Of a DNA stretch of 57,767 bases, positions 1-12,900 are shown piece after piece. The notes below the pieces were generated by a model, which ran no database searches, was not told the DNA's origin, and was given only the letters and a program-made list of their open reading frames with translations. A program made the position numbers and the translations under genes. Position 1 is the first letter of the stretch. Each line of letters opens with the position of its first letter. The stretch is taken from NCBI RefSeq assembly GCF_002101595.1, contig NZ_LQOM01000047.1, positions 1 through 57,767 of the forward strand, in the 5' to 3' direction. This stretch comes from Mycobacterium celatum. Lineage in GTDB: Bacteria > Actinomycetota > Actinomycetes > Mycobacteriales > Mycobacteriaceae.

Positions 1-960
1 CTGTTGGAGGACCTCAACACGGCCTGGGCCCAGCACCGCGGCGGGCAGCCGGTGCTGTTGCCGCCGTGGGGCACGTCGTTTGCCCGCTGGGCGGCGCTGC
101 TCACCGAGTACGCGCACCGCCCCGACGTGGTGGAACAGGCCGAGGCGTGGAAGCAGGTGGCGGCGGCCCCGAACGCGCTGCCCGCGGTGCGTCCGGACGT
201 GGACACGCTGGAAAGCGCGGGACTCCTGTCGGTGTCGCTGGATCCCGAGACCACCGCCATGCTGCTCGGCGAGGCGTCGGCGGCGTTTCACGCCGGGGTG
301 CACGAAATCCTGTTGATCGCATTGGCTTTCGCGGTTGCGGAGTTTGTGAGCGACGACAGTGCGCCGATCGGCATCGACGTGGAAGGTCACGGCCGTCACG
401 AGGAACTGAGCCCCGACGTCGACTTGTCCCGCACCGTCGGTTGGTTCACCACCAAATACCCGGTGTCGGTGACGGTTGGCCGGCTGGACTGGACGCAGGT
501 GGCCGAGGGTGACGCCGCGCTGGGGGAGCTGATCAAGGACGCCAAGGAGCAACTGCGGGCCCTGCCGCACCCGTTGACCTACGGCCTGCTGCGCTATCTG
601 AACCCCGACATCGACCTGGCCGGGCCGGATCCGCTGATCGGGTTCAACTATCTGGGGCGGCTGGACGCCACGGCGGGCGACGGCTTCGACGACTTGTGGC
701 GGATCTCCCCGGACGGTTGGGCACTGGCCGGCGTCGCCGCGGCCGTTCCCATGCCGCTGGTGCACACCGTCGCGGTCAATGCCGGCACCGTCGACACCGG
801 CACCGGCCCGCAGCTGTACGCCGACTGGAGATGGGCGCCGTCGGCGCTGGACCGCACACAGGTCGGCCGGCTGAGCAGCCTGTGGTTCGAGGCCCTGGCC
901 GGTATCTGCGCGCACGTGCGCGGCGGCGGCGGCGGGCTGACACCGTCGGACATCGCGCCC
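1..960 (+). other. NRPS-1 partial epimerization domain at the window edge
   Basis: The window opens inside an E domain, just after its HHxxxDxxSW motif. The late E motifs are present: IDVEGHGRHEEL near 375-412 and TVGWFTTKYPV near 435-467. The preceding module therefore delivers a D-residue. The C domain that follows starts with the linker TQQQIDELQRQY, seen here only after E domains, as expected for a D-accepting C domain. Confidence 0.9.
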
Positions 961-3900
961 GCGCGACTGACTCAGCAGCAGATCGACGAACTGCAGCGGC
1001 AATACCAGATCGCCGATGTGTTGCCGCTGACCCCGCTGCAGCAGGGTCTGCTGTTCCTGGCCGGCACCGCCCAAGGCAGCGACGACGTGTATGCGGTGCA
1101 GTTGGCGATCACGTTGAGCGGTCCGCTCGATCGTCATCGTCTGCGCAACGCGGTGCAAACGGTGGTCAACCGGCATCCGAACCTGGTGGCCAGATTCTGC
1201 GACCAGTTCGACGAGCCGGTGCAGATCATCCCCGCCGACCCCGTCGCGCCGTGGCGCTATGTCGAGCTGGACGGCGTCGACGTCGAGGACCGGGTCCAGC
1301 AGCTGTGCGCCGCCGAGCGTGCCGCGGTCTGCGATCTGGCCGGCCAGCCGGCCTTCCGGGCGGCGTTGATCCGCACCGCCCCCGATCGCCACCGGTTCGT
1401 GCTGACCAATCACCACATCGTGTCCGACGGCTGGTCCCTGCCCGTGCTGTTGCGGGAGATTTTCGCCGGCTTCAGCGGGCAGCGACTGCCCGCGCCCGGG
1501 TCCTATCGCAGCTTCCTCACCTGGCTGGCCGATCGTGACCTCGACGCTGCCCGCGCTGCGTGGAGCGACGTGCTCGCCGGCTTTGACACCCCGACGCTGG
1601 TGGGCCCTGCGCACAAGATGGGGCTGGGTACCCGGGGGGTCAAGTCGTTCCAGGCGCCCGAGGAGACCACGCGTGCGGTCAACGAGCTGGCACGGTCCTG
1701 CCACACCACCGTCAACGTGGTGCTGCAGGCCGCTTGGGCGCAGCTGCTGATGTGGCTGACCGGCCAGCACGATGTCGCCTTCGGCACCACCGTCTCGGGC
1801 CGGCCGACCGAGCTGGTCGGCGCGGACTCGATGGTCGGCCTGTTCATCAACACCGTCCCGGTGCGGGCGCGCATCACCGCGGCGACCACCACCGCCGAGC
1901 TACTCGACCAACTGCAACACGCCCACAACCACACACTCGAGCACCAGCACTTGGCGCTCAACGAGATTCACCGCATCACCGGTAAAGACCAACTGTTCGA
2001 CACCATCTACGCCTACGAGAACTACCCGATCGACACCGGCGCATTGGCGGGCGAGCACGAGTTGGCCGTCACCGGCTTCACCAGCCGCGAATACAACCAC
2101 TACCCGCTGACGATGCAAGCCCTGCCGGGCCACGAACTGGCCTTCCGCCTGGAATACGACACCGACGTCTTCGACGCGGCCGGCATCGAGGCGCTGGTCG
2201 GCCGGTTGCAGCGGGTGTTGGCGGCCATGACCGTCGACCCGGGGCGGCGGTTGTCGGCGATGGATCTGCTCGCCGACGGTGAGCGCGCACTGCTGAACGG
2301 CTGGGGCAACCAGGCCGCACTGGCCCGGCCGGCGACGGGCTCGTCGGTCCCCGAGTTGTTCGCCGAGCAGGTAAACCGTCATCCCGAAGCGGTGGCGATC
2401 AGCTGCCAAGGCCGCATGATGACCTATCGCGAGCTCGACGAGGCGGCTAATCGCCTGGCGCACTTGATGATTGGTCACGGCGCGGTTCCGGGTGCCTGTG
2501 TGGGGCTGTTGTTGTCGCGGTCGGTCGAGGCGGTCGTGGCGATCGTGGCGGCGCTCAAGACCGGGGCGGCGTACTTGCCGATCGACCCCGAGCACCCACG
2601 GACCCGGATCGGCTTCATGATCGAGGACGCCGCGCCTGCGGCGGTGCTCACCACTGCGGAGGTGGCCGACCGGCTCGAGGGGTTTGATGTGGCAGTCGTC
2701 GACGTCGACGATCCGCGTGTCGACGCCCAGCCGAGCACCGCGTTGCCGGCGCCCGGCCCGGACTCCGTCGCGTACCTGATCTACACCTCGGGTACCACCG
2801 GGGTGCCCAAAGGCGTTGCAGTGACGCACCGCAACGTCACCCAGCTGCTCGCCTCGCTGGATGCGGGGCTACCGGCGGCGGGCGTGTGGTCGCACGGCCA
2901 CTCGCTGGCATTCGACGTGTCGGTGTGGGAGATCTTCGGCGCGCTGCTGCGCGGCGGGCGCGTGGTGGTGGTGCCCGACGAGGTGGCCGGCTCGCCAGAC
3001 GACTTGTGCGCCTTGCTGACTGGTGAGCACGTCGATGTCCTCACCCAGACCCCGTCGGCCGTGCGGATGCTTTCCCCCGAGGCGTTGGACGCGGCGGCGC
3101 TGGTGACGGTCGGCGAGGCCTGCCCGGCCGAGGTGGTGGACCAATGGGCACCCGGGCGGGTGATGGTCAACGCCTACGGCCCGACCGAGACCACGATGTG
3201 CGTGGCGATCAGCGCGCCGCTGACAGTCGGCTCCGGCGTGCCGCCGATCGGGTCGCCGGTTGCCGGGGCGGCACTGTTCGTGCTCGACGCCTGGCTGCGC
3301 CCGGTGGCGGCCGGGGTGGTCGGCGAGCTGTATGTGGGCGGCGCCGGAGTGGCAGCGGGTTACGTGCGCCGGCCAGGGCTGACCGCATCCCGGTTTGTCG
3401 CCTGCCCGTTCGGCGGTGCAGCAGTATCGGGCACACGGATGTATCGCACGGGGGACTTGGTGCGCTGGCGCGCCGACGGGCAGCTGGACTACCTGGGCCG
3501 CGTCGACGAGCAGGTCAAGATCCGCGGTTATCGCATCGAGCTCGGCGAAATCCAGGCGGCGCTGGCCAAGCTGGACGGCGTGGAGCAGGCGGTGGTGATC
3601 GCCCGCGAGGACCGCCCGGGCGACAAGCGGCTGGTCGCCTACGTCACCGGCACCGCAGACCCGGTCGAGCTCCGCGCGCGGCTGGGTGAACGGTTGCCGG
3701 CCTACATGGTTCCGGCGGCGGTCGTCCCACTCGACGCAATGCCGTTGACCCCCAACGGCAAACTCGACATCCGCGCCCTGCCGGCGCCGGAATACAGCGC
3801 CGGGCGGTATCGCGCCCCGAGCAACGCGGTCGAGGAAGTGTTGGCCGGCATCTACGCCCAGGTGCTCGGGCTCGAGCGCGTCGGTGTCGACGACTCCTTC

Positions 3901-6900
3901 TTCGACCTTGGCGGGGACAGCATTTCGTCGATGCAAGTGGCGGCGCGGGCACGTGCCGCGGGCTTGATCTGCCGGCCGCGCGACGTTTTCGTCGAGCAGA
4001 CCGTGGCCCGGCTGGCCGGGGTGGTCGCCACCGCCGATGGCGAGGGCGGCCCGGTCGACGAGGGCATCGGGCGGCTGCCTGCGACGCCAATCATGCGCTG
4101 GCTGAACAGCATTGACGGCCCGGTGGACCAGTTCAACCAGACGATGCTGGTGCAGGCCCCGGCGGGGACCACCGAAGCCGACGTCGTAGTGCTGGTGCAG
4201 GCGTTGCTGGATCGGCACGCCATGCTGCGGGCCCAAGCGGGTGACGGGTTCCTGACCGTGCCCGAGGCGGGGTCGGTCGCTGCCCGCGACTGCCTGCGCA
4301 CCGTGGACGTGCTCTCCGACGAGGCGTTGATCGAGGCGCGGTCACGGCTGAATCCCGCCGACGGGGTGATGCTGCGCGCGCTGTGGGTGAGCTCGACCAG
4401 TCGGCTCGCGCTGGTCGTTCACCACCTGGCCGTCGATGCGGTGTCGTGGCGAATCGTGTTGGAGGACCTCAACATTGCGTGGGCCCAGCACCGTGGCGGG
4501 CAGCCGGTAGCGTTGCCGGCGTGGGGAACCTCGTTCGCCCGCTGGGCATCGCTGCTCACCGAGTATGCGCACCGGCCCGACGTGGTGGAGCAAGCCGATG
4601 CCTGGAAGCAGGTGGCGGCGGCCCCGAGCGCACTGCCCGCGGTCAGACCGGACGTCGACACCTACGAGAGCGCCGGACATTTGTCGCTGTCGGTCGATGC
4701 CGACACCACCGAGATGCTGCTCGACGATGTGTCGGCGGCGTTTCACGCCGGCGTGCATGAAATCCTTTTGATCGCACTGGCTTTGGCGGTGGCGGAATTC
4801 GTCGGCAACGGCAGCGCGCCGATCGGCATCGATGTGGAAGGCCACGGGCGTCACGAAGAGCTGGGCGCCGACGTCGACCTATCGCGCACGGTGGGGTGGT
4901 TCACCACCAAATACCCGGTGTCGCTAACGGTCGGCGGGCTGTCCTGGGCCCAGGTCGCGGCCGGTGAGACGGCACTGGGGGCACTGATCAAGGACGCCAA
5001 AGAGCAGCTTCGCGCCCTGCCACACCCGTTGAGCTATGGCGTGCTTCGCTATCTGAACGACGACGTCGACCTGGACGGGTCGGATCCGCCGATCGGGTTC
5101 AACTACCTGGGCCGCCTGAACTCCGCCGGCGACATGGTCGGGGAGAGCTGGCTGCCCTGCCAGGACGCGTTGTCGTCCATCGGCGCCAGCGCGGCGATAC
5201 CGATGCCGTTGGCCCACACCGTGGAGCTCAACGCCGGCACGCTCGACACCGATGGCGGCCCCCGGCTGCACGCCGACTGGCGTTGGGCGCCTTCGGCTCT
5301 CGACCAGGAAGCGATCGGCGAACTCAGCGGCCTGTGGCTGCAGGCCCTGGATGGCATCTGCGCCCATGTGCGAGCCGGCGGCGGCGGGCTGACCCCGTCG
5401 GACGTCGCACCGGCGCCGGTAACCCAGCAGCAGATCGACCTGCTGCAGCGGCAATACGACATCGCCGACCTGTTGCCGCTGACCCCGGTGCAGCACGGCC
5501 TGCTCTTCCACGCGAGCACCGGGCACCACAGCGACGACGACGTCTACGCGCTGCAGCTGGATTTCACCATCGTCGGCCCGCTCGACCCGCACCGGCTGCA
5601 CGAGTCCCTGCAAACGGTGGTCAACCGGCATCCCAACCTGGTTGCGCGATTCTGCGACGAGTTCGACGAGCCGGTGCAGGTCATCCCCGCGAATCCCGTT
5701 GCGCCGTGGCGCTATGTCGAGCTGGACGGCGGCGATGTCGAGGACAATATGGACCAGCTGCGCGCCGCCGAGCGCGCCGCGGTATGCGAAGTGCACGGCG
5801 GTCCGGTGTTCCGGGCGGCGCTGGTCCGCACCGCAGAAGATCGGCACCGGTTCGTGCTGACCAATCACCACATCGTGCTCGACGGCTGGTCGATACAGAT
5901 CCTGCTGCGGGAGATGTTCGTTTGCTACTACGGCCAGCCGCTGCCTGCACCCGCGCCGTATCGCAGCTTCCTTACCTGGCTGGCCGGCCGTGACCTCGAC
6001 GCCGCGCGCGCCGCATGGCGTGACGTGTTCGCCGACTTCGACACCCCCACACTGGTCGGGCCCGCGCAACGGTTGGAGCTGGGCACTCGGGGCGTCAAGT
6101 CGTTCCAGATCGCCGAGGACACCACGCGGGCCGTCAGCGAGCTGGCACGCTCCTGCCACACCACCGTCAACGTCGTGCTGCAAGCAGCATGGGCGCAACT
6201 GCTCTGCTCGCTGACGGGTCAGCACGACGTCGCCTTCGGCACCACGGTCGCGGGCCGGCCCGCCGATGTCGCCGGTGCGGAGTCGATGGTGGGCCTGTTC
6301 ATCAACACGGTGCCGGTACGGGCCCGCATCACCGGGACAACCAGCGCCGCCGACCTGCTGGACCAACTGCAACGCGCCCACAACCACACGATCGACCACG
6401 AGCACCTGGCGCTCAGCGAGATCCACCGGGTCACCGGCCAGGAGCAGATGTTCGACACCCTGCTGGGCTACGAAAACTACCCCCTGGACGCGGCCGCGCT
6501 GTCCGGGGACTACGAACTGGCCGTCACCGAGATCACCAGCCGCGACTACAACCACTATCCGATCGCGATCCGGGCCATGCCGGGCCGCGAACTCGGGCTG
6601 CGCGTCCAATTCGACACCGACGTGTTCGACCCGAACAGCATCGAGGCGTTGCTCGGTCGGTTGCAGCGAGTGTTGGTGGCTATGACCGAGAACCCCACGC
6701 GGGCACTGTCGTTGATGGATCTGCTCGACGCCGACGAGCACGCCCGGTTGGACGGCTGGGGTAACCGGGCGGTGCTGACTCGGCCCGCGACCGGAGCGTC
6801 GGTTCCTGAGCTGTTTGCCGCCCAGGTGGCGCGCACCCCGGACACGGTGGCGCTGTGCTGCGAAGGCCGCACGATGACCTACCGCGAGCTCGACGAGGCC

Positions 6901-9900
6901 GCGAACCGCTTGGCGCACTTGTTGACCGAGCAGGGTGCGGGCCCGGGACAGCGTGTGGCACTGCTGTTTTCCCGGTCGGCCGAGGCGATCGTGGCGATGC
7001 TGGCGGTGCTCAAGACCGGCGCGGCGTACCTGCCGATCGACCCGGCGCTGCCCGCGGCGCGGATCGGGTTCATGCTCGGCGACGCCGCGCCGAACGCCGC
7101 GGTCACCACCGCCGAGCTCGCCGGGCGACTCGACGGCGCAGACATGGCGGTCATCGACGTCGCCGACGCTCGAATCCAGACCTATCCGACCACCGCTCCG
7201 CCGACGCCGGCTCCCGACGACATCGCCTACGTCATCTACACCTCGGGCACCACCGGTGTGCCCAAAGGCGTTGCAATTACCCATCACAACGTCACGCAGC
7301 TGATGGCGGCACTGGATGCGAGCATGACCGCGCCGGGACCGGCGAAGGTTTCGACGCAGTGGCACTCCTACGTTTTCGACGCCTCGGTCCGGGAAATCTG
7401 GGGTGCGCTGCTGCACGGCGGACGACTTATCGTGGTGCCCGAGTCGGTGACACGCTCGCCGGACGACTTCCACGATCTGCTGGTCACCGAACACGTCGAC
7501 GTCGTCAGCCAAACCCCGTCTGCGGTGGCGGTGCTGTCGCCCGAGGGCTTGGGATCGGCGGCATTGCTGGTCGGCGGCGAGGCCTGCCCGGCCGAGCTAG
7601 TCGACCGGTGGGCGCCCGGGCGGGTGATGATCAATGCCTACGGTCCCACCGAGACCACGGTGGACGTGACCGTCAGTGCGCCGCTGACGCCGGGCTCGGG
7701 TACGCCCCCGATCGGCTCACCGGTGCCGGAGGCCGCGTTGTTCGTACTCGACGGGTGGTTGCGGCCGGTGCCGACCGGTATCGTCGGCGAGTTGTACGTG
7801 GCCGGCCGCGGAGTCGCGTGCGGCTATCTGGACCGAACGGGCTTGACCGCATCGCGGTTCGTGGCCTGCCCGTTCGGAAGCCCCGGAACACGGATGTATC
7901 GCACCGGCGATCTGGTGCGCTGGCGCGACGACGGCCAGCTGGACTATCTGGGCCGCGCCGACGAGCAGGTCAAGATCCGCGGGTACCGCATCGAACTCGG
8001 CGAAATCCAAGTGGCACTGGCCAATTGCGACGGTGTGGAGCAGGCGGCGGTGATCGCCCGCGAAGACCGCCCCGGCGACAAGCGCCTGGTGGGTTATGTG
8101 ACCGGGACGGCAGACCCGGTCGTGCTGCGCGGCCAGCTGGCCGACCGGTTGCCCGACTACATGGTCCCTGCCGCGGTGGTGGCGCTTGAGCAGCTGCCGC
8201 GGACGGTCAACGGCAAACTCGACATTCGCGCGTTGCCGGCGCCGGAGTATCTGGACACCGATCGTCACCGCGCCCCGGCCAACGCGGTCGAGGAGATCTT
8301 GGCGAGCATTTACGGTCGGGTCCTGGGTGTCGAGCACGTCGGCGTGGACCAGTCGTTCTTCGACCTGGGCGGGGATTCGCTGTCCGCGATGCGGATGGTC
8401 GCCACGATCAACTCCAGCCTGAACGTCCGCCTGTCGGTGCGCACGGTGTTCGAGGCGCCGACGATCGCCGAGTTGGCGCTGCGGATCGGTGGCGACGAGG
8501 GCCGGCTCGAGCCGTTGGTGGCGGTGGAGCGCCCGGCGGTGATTCCGTTGTCGTACGCGCAGAGCCGGTTGTGGTTCCTGGACCAGTTGCACGGGCCGTC
8601 CCCGGTGTACAACATGTCGGCCGCCTTGCGGCTGCGCGGGCCGCTGGATGCCGATGCATTCGGCGCGGCGCTCGCCGACGTGGTGGGCCGCCACGAAACC
8701 CTGCGCACGCGGTTCGCGGCGCCCGACGGGATACCTCAGCAGCTGGTGGTGCCCGCCGAGCAAATCGACCTGGACTGGCAGGTCATCGATGCCGGCGGCT
8801 GGCCGGCGGACCGGCTGAGTGAGGCCATGGAAGCCGCGGCGCGTCACCCGTTTGATTTGGCAACCGAGATCCCGTTCGTGGCAAGGCTTTTCCGTATCGC
8901 CGAACACGAGCACGTGCTGGTGGCCGTCGTGCACCACATCGCCGCCGACGGCTGGTCGATCACTCCGCTGGTGCGTGACCTCGGCGTGGCCTATGCCAGC
9001 CGGCGGGCGGGACGGGCGCCCGCGTGGGCGCCGCTGCCCGTGCAGTACGCCGACTACACGCTGTGGCAGCGCGCGCAGTTCGGTGATCTCGACGACACCG
9101 ACGGCCCGCTGGCCGCGCAGCTGGCCTACTGGGAGGACACTCTGGCCGGGATGCCTGAGCAGCTGCAGCTGCCGACCGATCGGCCTTACCCGCCGGTTGC
9201 CGATCAGCGCGGCGCGATCGCGCTGGTGGACTGGCCGGCCGAGCTTCAGCAGCGGGTGCGTGCGGTGGCCCGCGAGCACAATGCGACCAGCTTCATGGTC
9301 ATCCAGGCCGCCTTTGCGGCGCTGCTGTCGAAGATCTGCGCCACCAGTGATGTGGCCGTCGGGTTCCCGATCGCCGGGCGGCGCGACGCGGCGCTCGACG
9401 ACTTGGTGGGCTTTTTCGTCAACACCTTGGTGCTGCGTGTCGACCTGACCGGCGATCCGACCGTCGCCGAACTGCTGGCCCGGGTGAGGCGGCGCAGCCT
9501 GGCCGCCTACGAGCATCAGGACGTGCCTTTCGAGGCGCTTGTCGAGCGGCTCAACCCGACCCGAAGCCTTACCCATCATCCGCTGGTCCAGGTGTCGTTG
9601 GCCTGGCAGAACCTGCCCTGGCATGCCGGTGGCGCCGACGCCGGGCTGGCGCTGGGTGACCTGGAGGTCACGCCGCTGCCGACGAACGCCGACACCGCGC
9701 GGATGGACCTGACGTTCTCTCTGGCCGAACGCTGGACCGACGCCGGTGAGCCGGCCGGGATCAGCGGGGCGGTCGAATTTCGCACCGACGTGTTCGACGC
9801 GGCCAGCATCGAGTCGCTGATCTGGCGGTTCGAGCGGGTGTTGGCGGCGATGACCGCCGATCCGGGGCGGCGGTTGTCGTCGGTGGATCTGGTCGACGAG

Positions 9901-12900
9901 ACCGAGCAGACCCGGCTGCACGGCTGGGGTAACCGGGCGGTGCTCTCCCAGCCTGCGACTGCCGTGTCGGTCCCGGAGTTGTTCGCCGCGCAGGTGACCC
10001 GCGCGCCGGAGGCGGTGGCGATCAGCGGCGCGGGTGGCACGATGACCTATCGCGAACTCGACGAGGCGTCAAACCGCTTGGTGCACTTGCTGATTGGGCA
10101 GGGTATCGGTCCGGCTGCATGCGTCGGATTGATGTTCACCCGGTCGGTCGAGGCGATCGTGGCAATCCTGGCGGTACTGAAGAGCGGGGCTGCCTATCTG
10201 CCGATCGACCCGGTGATGCCGGCGGCCCGGATCGGGTTCATGCTCGACGACGCCGCACCTGCCGTGGTGATCACCACGGCCGATCTGGCCGGCCGGCTCG
10301 ACGGGTTCGACGTGACGGTCGTCGACGTCAACGACGTTGGCGCCCAACCGAATACGGCACTGCCGCTGCCGGATCCCGACGCCATCGCCTACCTGATCTA
10401 CACCTCGGGTACCACTGGGGTGCCCAAAGGCGTCGCCATCAGCCACCGCAACGTCACCCAGCTACTGGGATCCCTGGATGCCGGCCTGCCGGCGGCGGGA
10501 GTGTGGTCGCACTCGCACTCGCTGGCGTTCGACGTGTCGGTGTGGGAGATCTTCGGTGCGCTGCTGCGCGGTGGCCGGGTGGTGGTGGTGCCCGAGTCGG
10601 TGGTGGCTTCGCCTGAGGACTTCCACGACCTGCTGGTCACCGAACGGGTCAGCATGCTGACCCAAACCCCGTCGGCGGTCAAAGCCCTTGCCCCGGAGGG
10701 GTTGGAGTCGGTGGCGCTGGCGACGGTCGGTGAGGCGTGTCCGGCCGAGGTGGTGGACCGTTGGGCGCCGGGGCGGGTGATGGTCAACGCCTACGGCCCG
10801 ACCGAGACCACGATGTGCGTGGCGATCAGCGCGCCGCTGGCAGCGGGATCCGGCGCGCCGCCGATCGGCTCGCCGGTGCCCGGGGCGGCGTTGTTCGTCC
10901 TCGACGGGTCGTTGCGGCCGGCGCCGGCCGGCGTGGTCGGCGAGTTGTACGTGGCCGGCCGCGGCATCTCGTATGGCTATGTCGGCCGCGCCGGATTGAC
11001 CGGGTCGCGGTTTGTGGCCTGCCCGTTCGGCGAGTCCGGCTCCCGGATGTATCGCACCGGGGACTTGGTGCGCTGGCGCGCCGACGGGCAGCTGGATTAT
11101 CTGGGCCGGGCCGACGAGCAGGTCAAGGTCCGCGGGTATCGCATCGAGCTCGGTGAAATCCAGGCCGCCCTAACCGCTTTGGACGGGGTCGAGCAGGCGG
11201 TGGTGATCGCCCGCGAGGACCGCGCCGGCGACAAGCGTCTGGTGGGCTATGTGACCGGCACCGCCGACACTGCCGGGCTGCGCACTCAACTGGCCGAGCG
11301 GCTGCCGGCCTACATGGTGCCGGCCGCCGTCGTCGCACTCGACGCAATGCCGTTGACACCCAACGGCAAACTCGACACCCGCGCCCTGCCCGCGCCGGAA
11401 TACCTCGACGGCGAGCATTACCGGCCCCCGTCCAACGCCATCGAGGAAATTGTGGCCGGCATTTACGCCGAGGCGCTCGGACTCGAACGCGTGGGCGTCG
11501 ACGACTCGTTCTTCGACCTGGGTGGGGACTCGATGTCCGCGGTGCGGGTGATCGCCGCGATCAACAAAGCCTTCGACATTCACCTCACCGTGCGTGCCCT
11601 GTTCGACGCGCCGTCCGTGAGCACCCTGAGCCGGGTGCTGGTGCGCAAGCCCAAGGCCAACGGGCCCAGCTTTGCCTCCGTGCACGGCTCCGCGAACGTC
11701 ACCGAGGTGCACGCCCGCGACCTGACGCTGGACAAGTTCATCGACGCCGCCACGCTGGCCGCTGCCCCCGCGCTGCCCGGCCCCAGCCCCGAGGTGCGGA
11801 CGGTCCTGCTGACCGGGGCGACCGGTTTCCTGGGCCGCTACCTGGCCCTGGAATGGCTCGAGCGCATGGAGTTGGTCGACGGCACGCTGATCTGCCTGGT
11901 CCGGGCTAAATCTGATGAAGATGCGAGGGCTCGACTCGACAAGACCTTCGGCTGCGGCGACCCTCAAGGCGACCCCGAGCTGCTGCTGCACTACCAGGAA
12001 CTGGCCGAGGACCATCTGGAAGTCATCGCCGGCGACAAGGACGAGGCCGACCTCGGCCTGGACGAGCGCACCTGGCAGCGGCTGGCCGACACCGTCGATC
12101 TGATCGTCGACCCCGCGGCACTGGTCAGCGGTGTCCTGCCGTATAGCGAGCTGTTCGGGCCCAACGTCGTGGGCACCGCCGAGCTGATCCGGCTCGCGCT
12201 GACCACGAAGATGAAGCCGTACACGTACGTGTCGACCGCCAACGTGGGCGACCAGATCGAGCCCGGCAAGTTCACCGAGGACGCCGACATCCGGGTCGTC
12301 AGCCCCACCCGCACCATCGACGACACGCGCGCCAACGGGTACGGCAACAGCAAGTGGGCCGGCGAGGTGCTGCTGCGGGAGGCCAACGATCTGTGCGGGC
12401 TGCCGGTCGCGGTGTTCCGCTGCGACATGATCCTGGCCGACCCCACCTACGCCGGTCAGCTCAACGTCGCCGACCTGTTCAGCCGGATGGCGCTGAGCCT
12501 GGTCGCCACCGGCATCGCGCCCACCTCGTTCTACCGGCTCGACGCCGACGGCAACCGGCAACGCGCGCACTTCGACGGGCTGCCCGTCGGGTTCGTCGCC
12601 GAGGCGATCGCCACCCTGGGCGCCCAGGTGTTCGACGGCTTCGAGACCTACCACGTGATGAACCCGCACGACGACGGGATCGGGCTCGACGAGTACGTCG
12701 ACTGGCTGATCGAAGCCGGTTACCCGATCGAGCGCGTCGCCGACTTCGGGGAGTGGTTGCGGCGCTTCGAGACCGCTCTGCGAAACCTGCCCGAACGGCA
12801 GCGCGAGCACTCGGTGCTGCAGATGGTGCAGTCCGTGGTGCGCAATTCCACGGACGTGCAGCCGCCGGAGCCGACCAACGGTCCGCTGGCTCCCGCCGAC

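Noticed and set aside
4924..7512. Very long minus-strand open frame (862 codons) opposite the first NRPS; similar ones at 7717-9921, 2869-4236, 40222-41277, 43303-44433 and 46459-47739
   Set aside because: They mirror the GC-rich third-position pattern of the NRPS modules, repeat from module to module, are rich in Arg, His and Gln, and show no domain.
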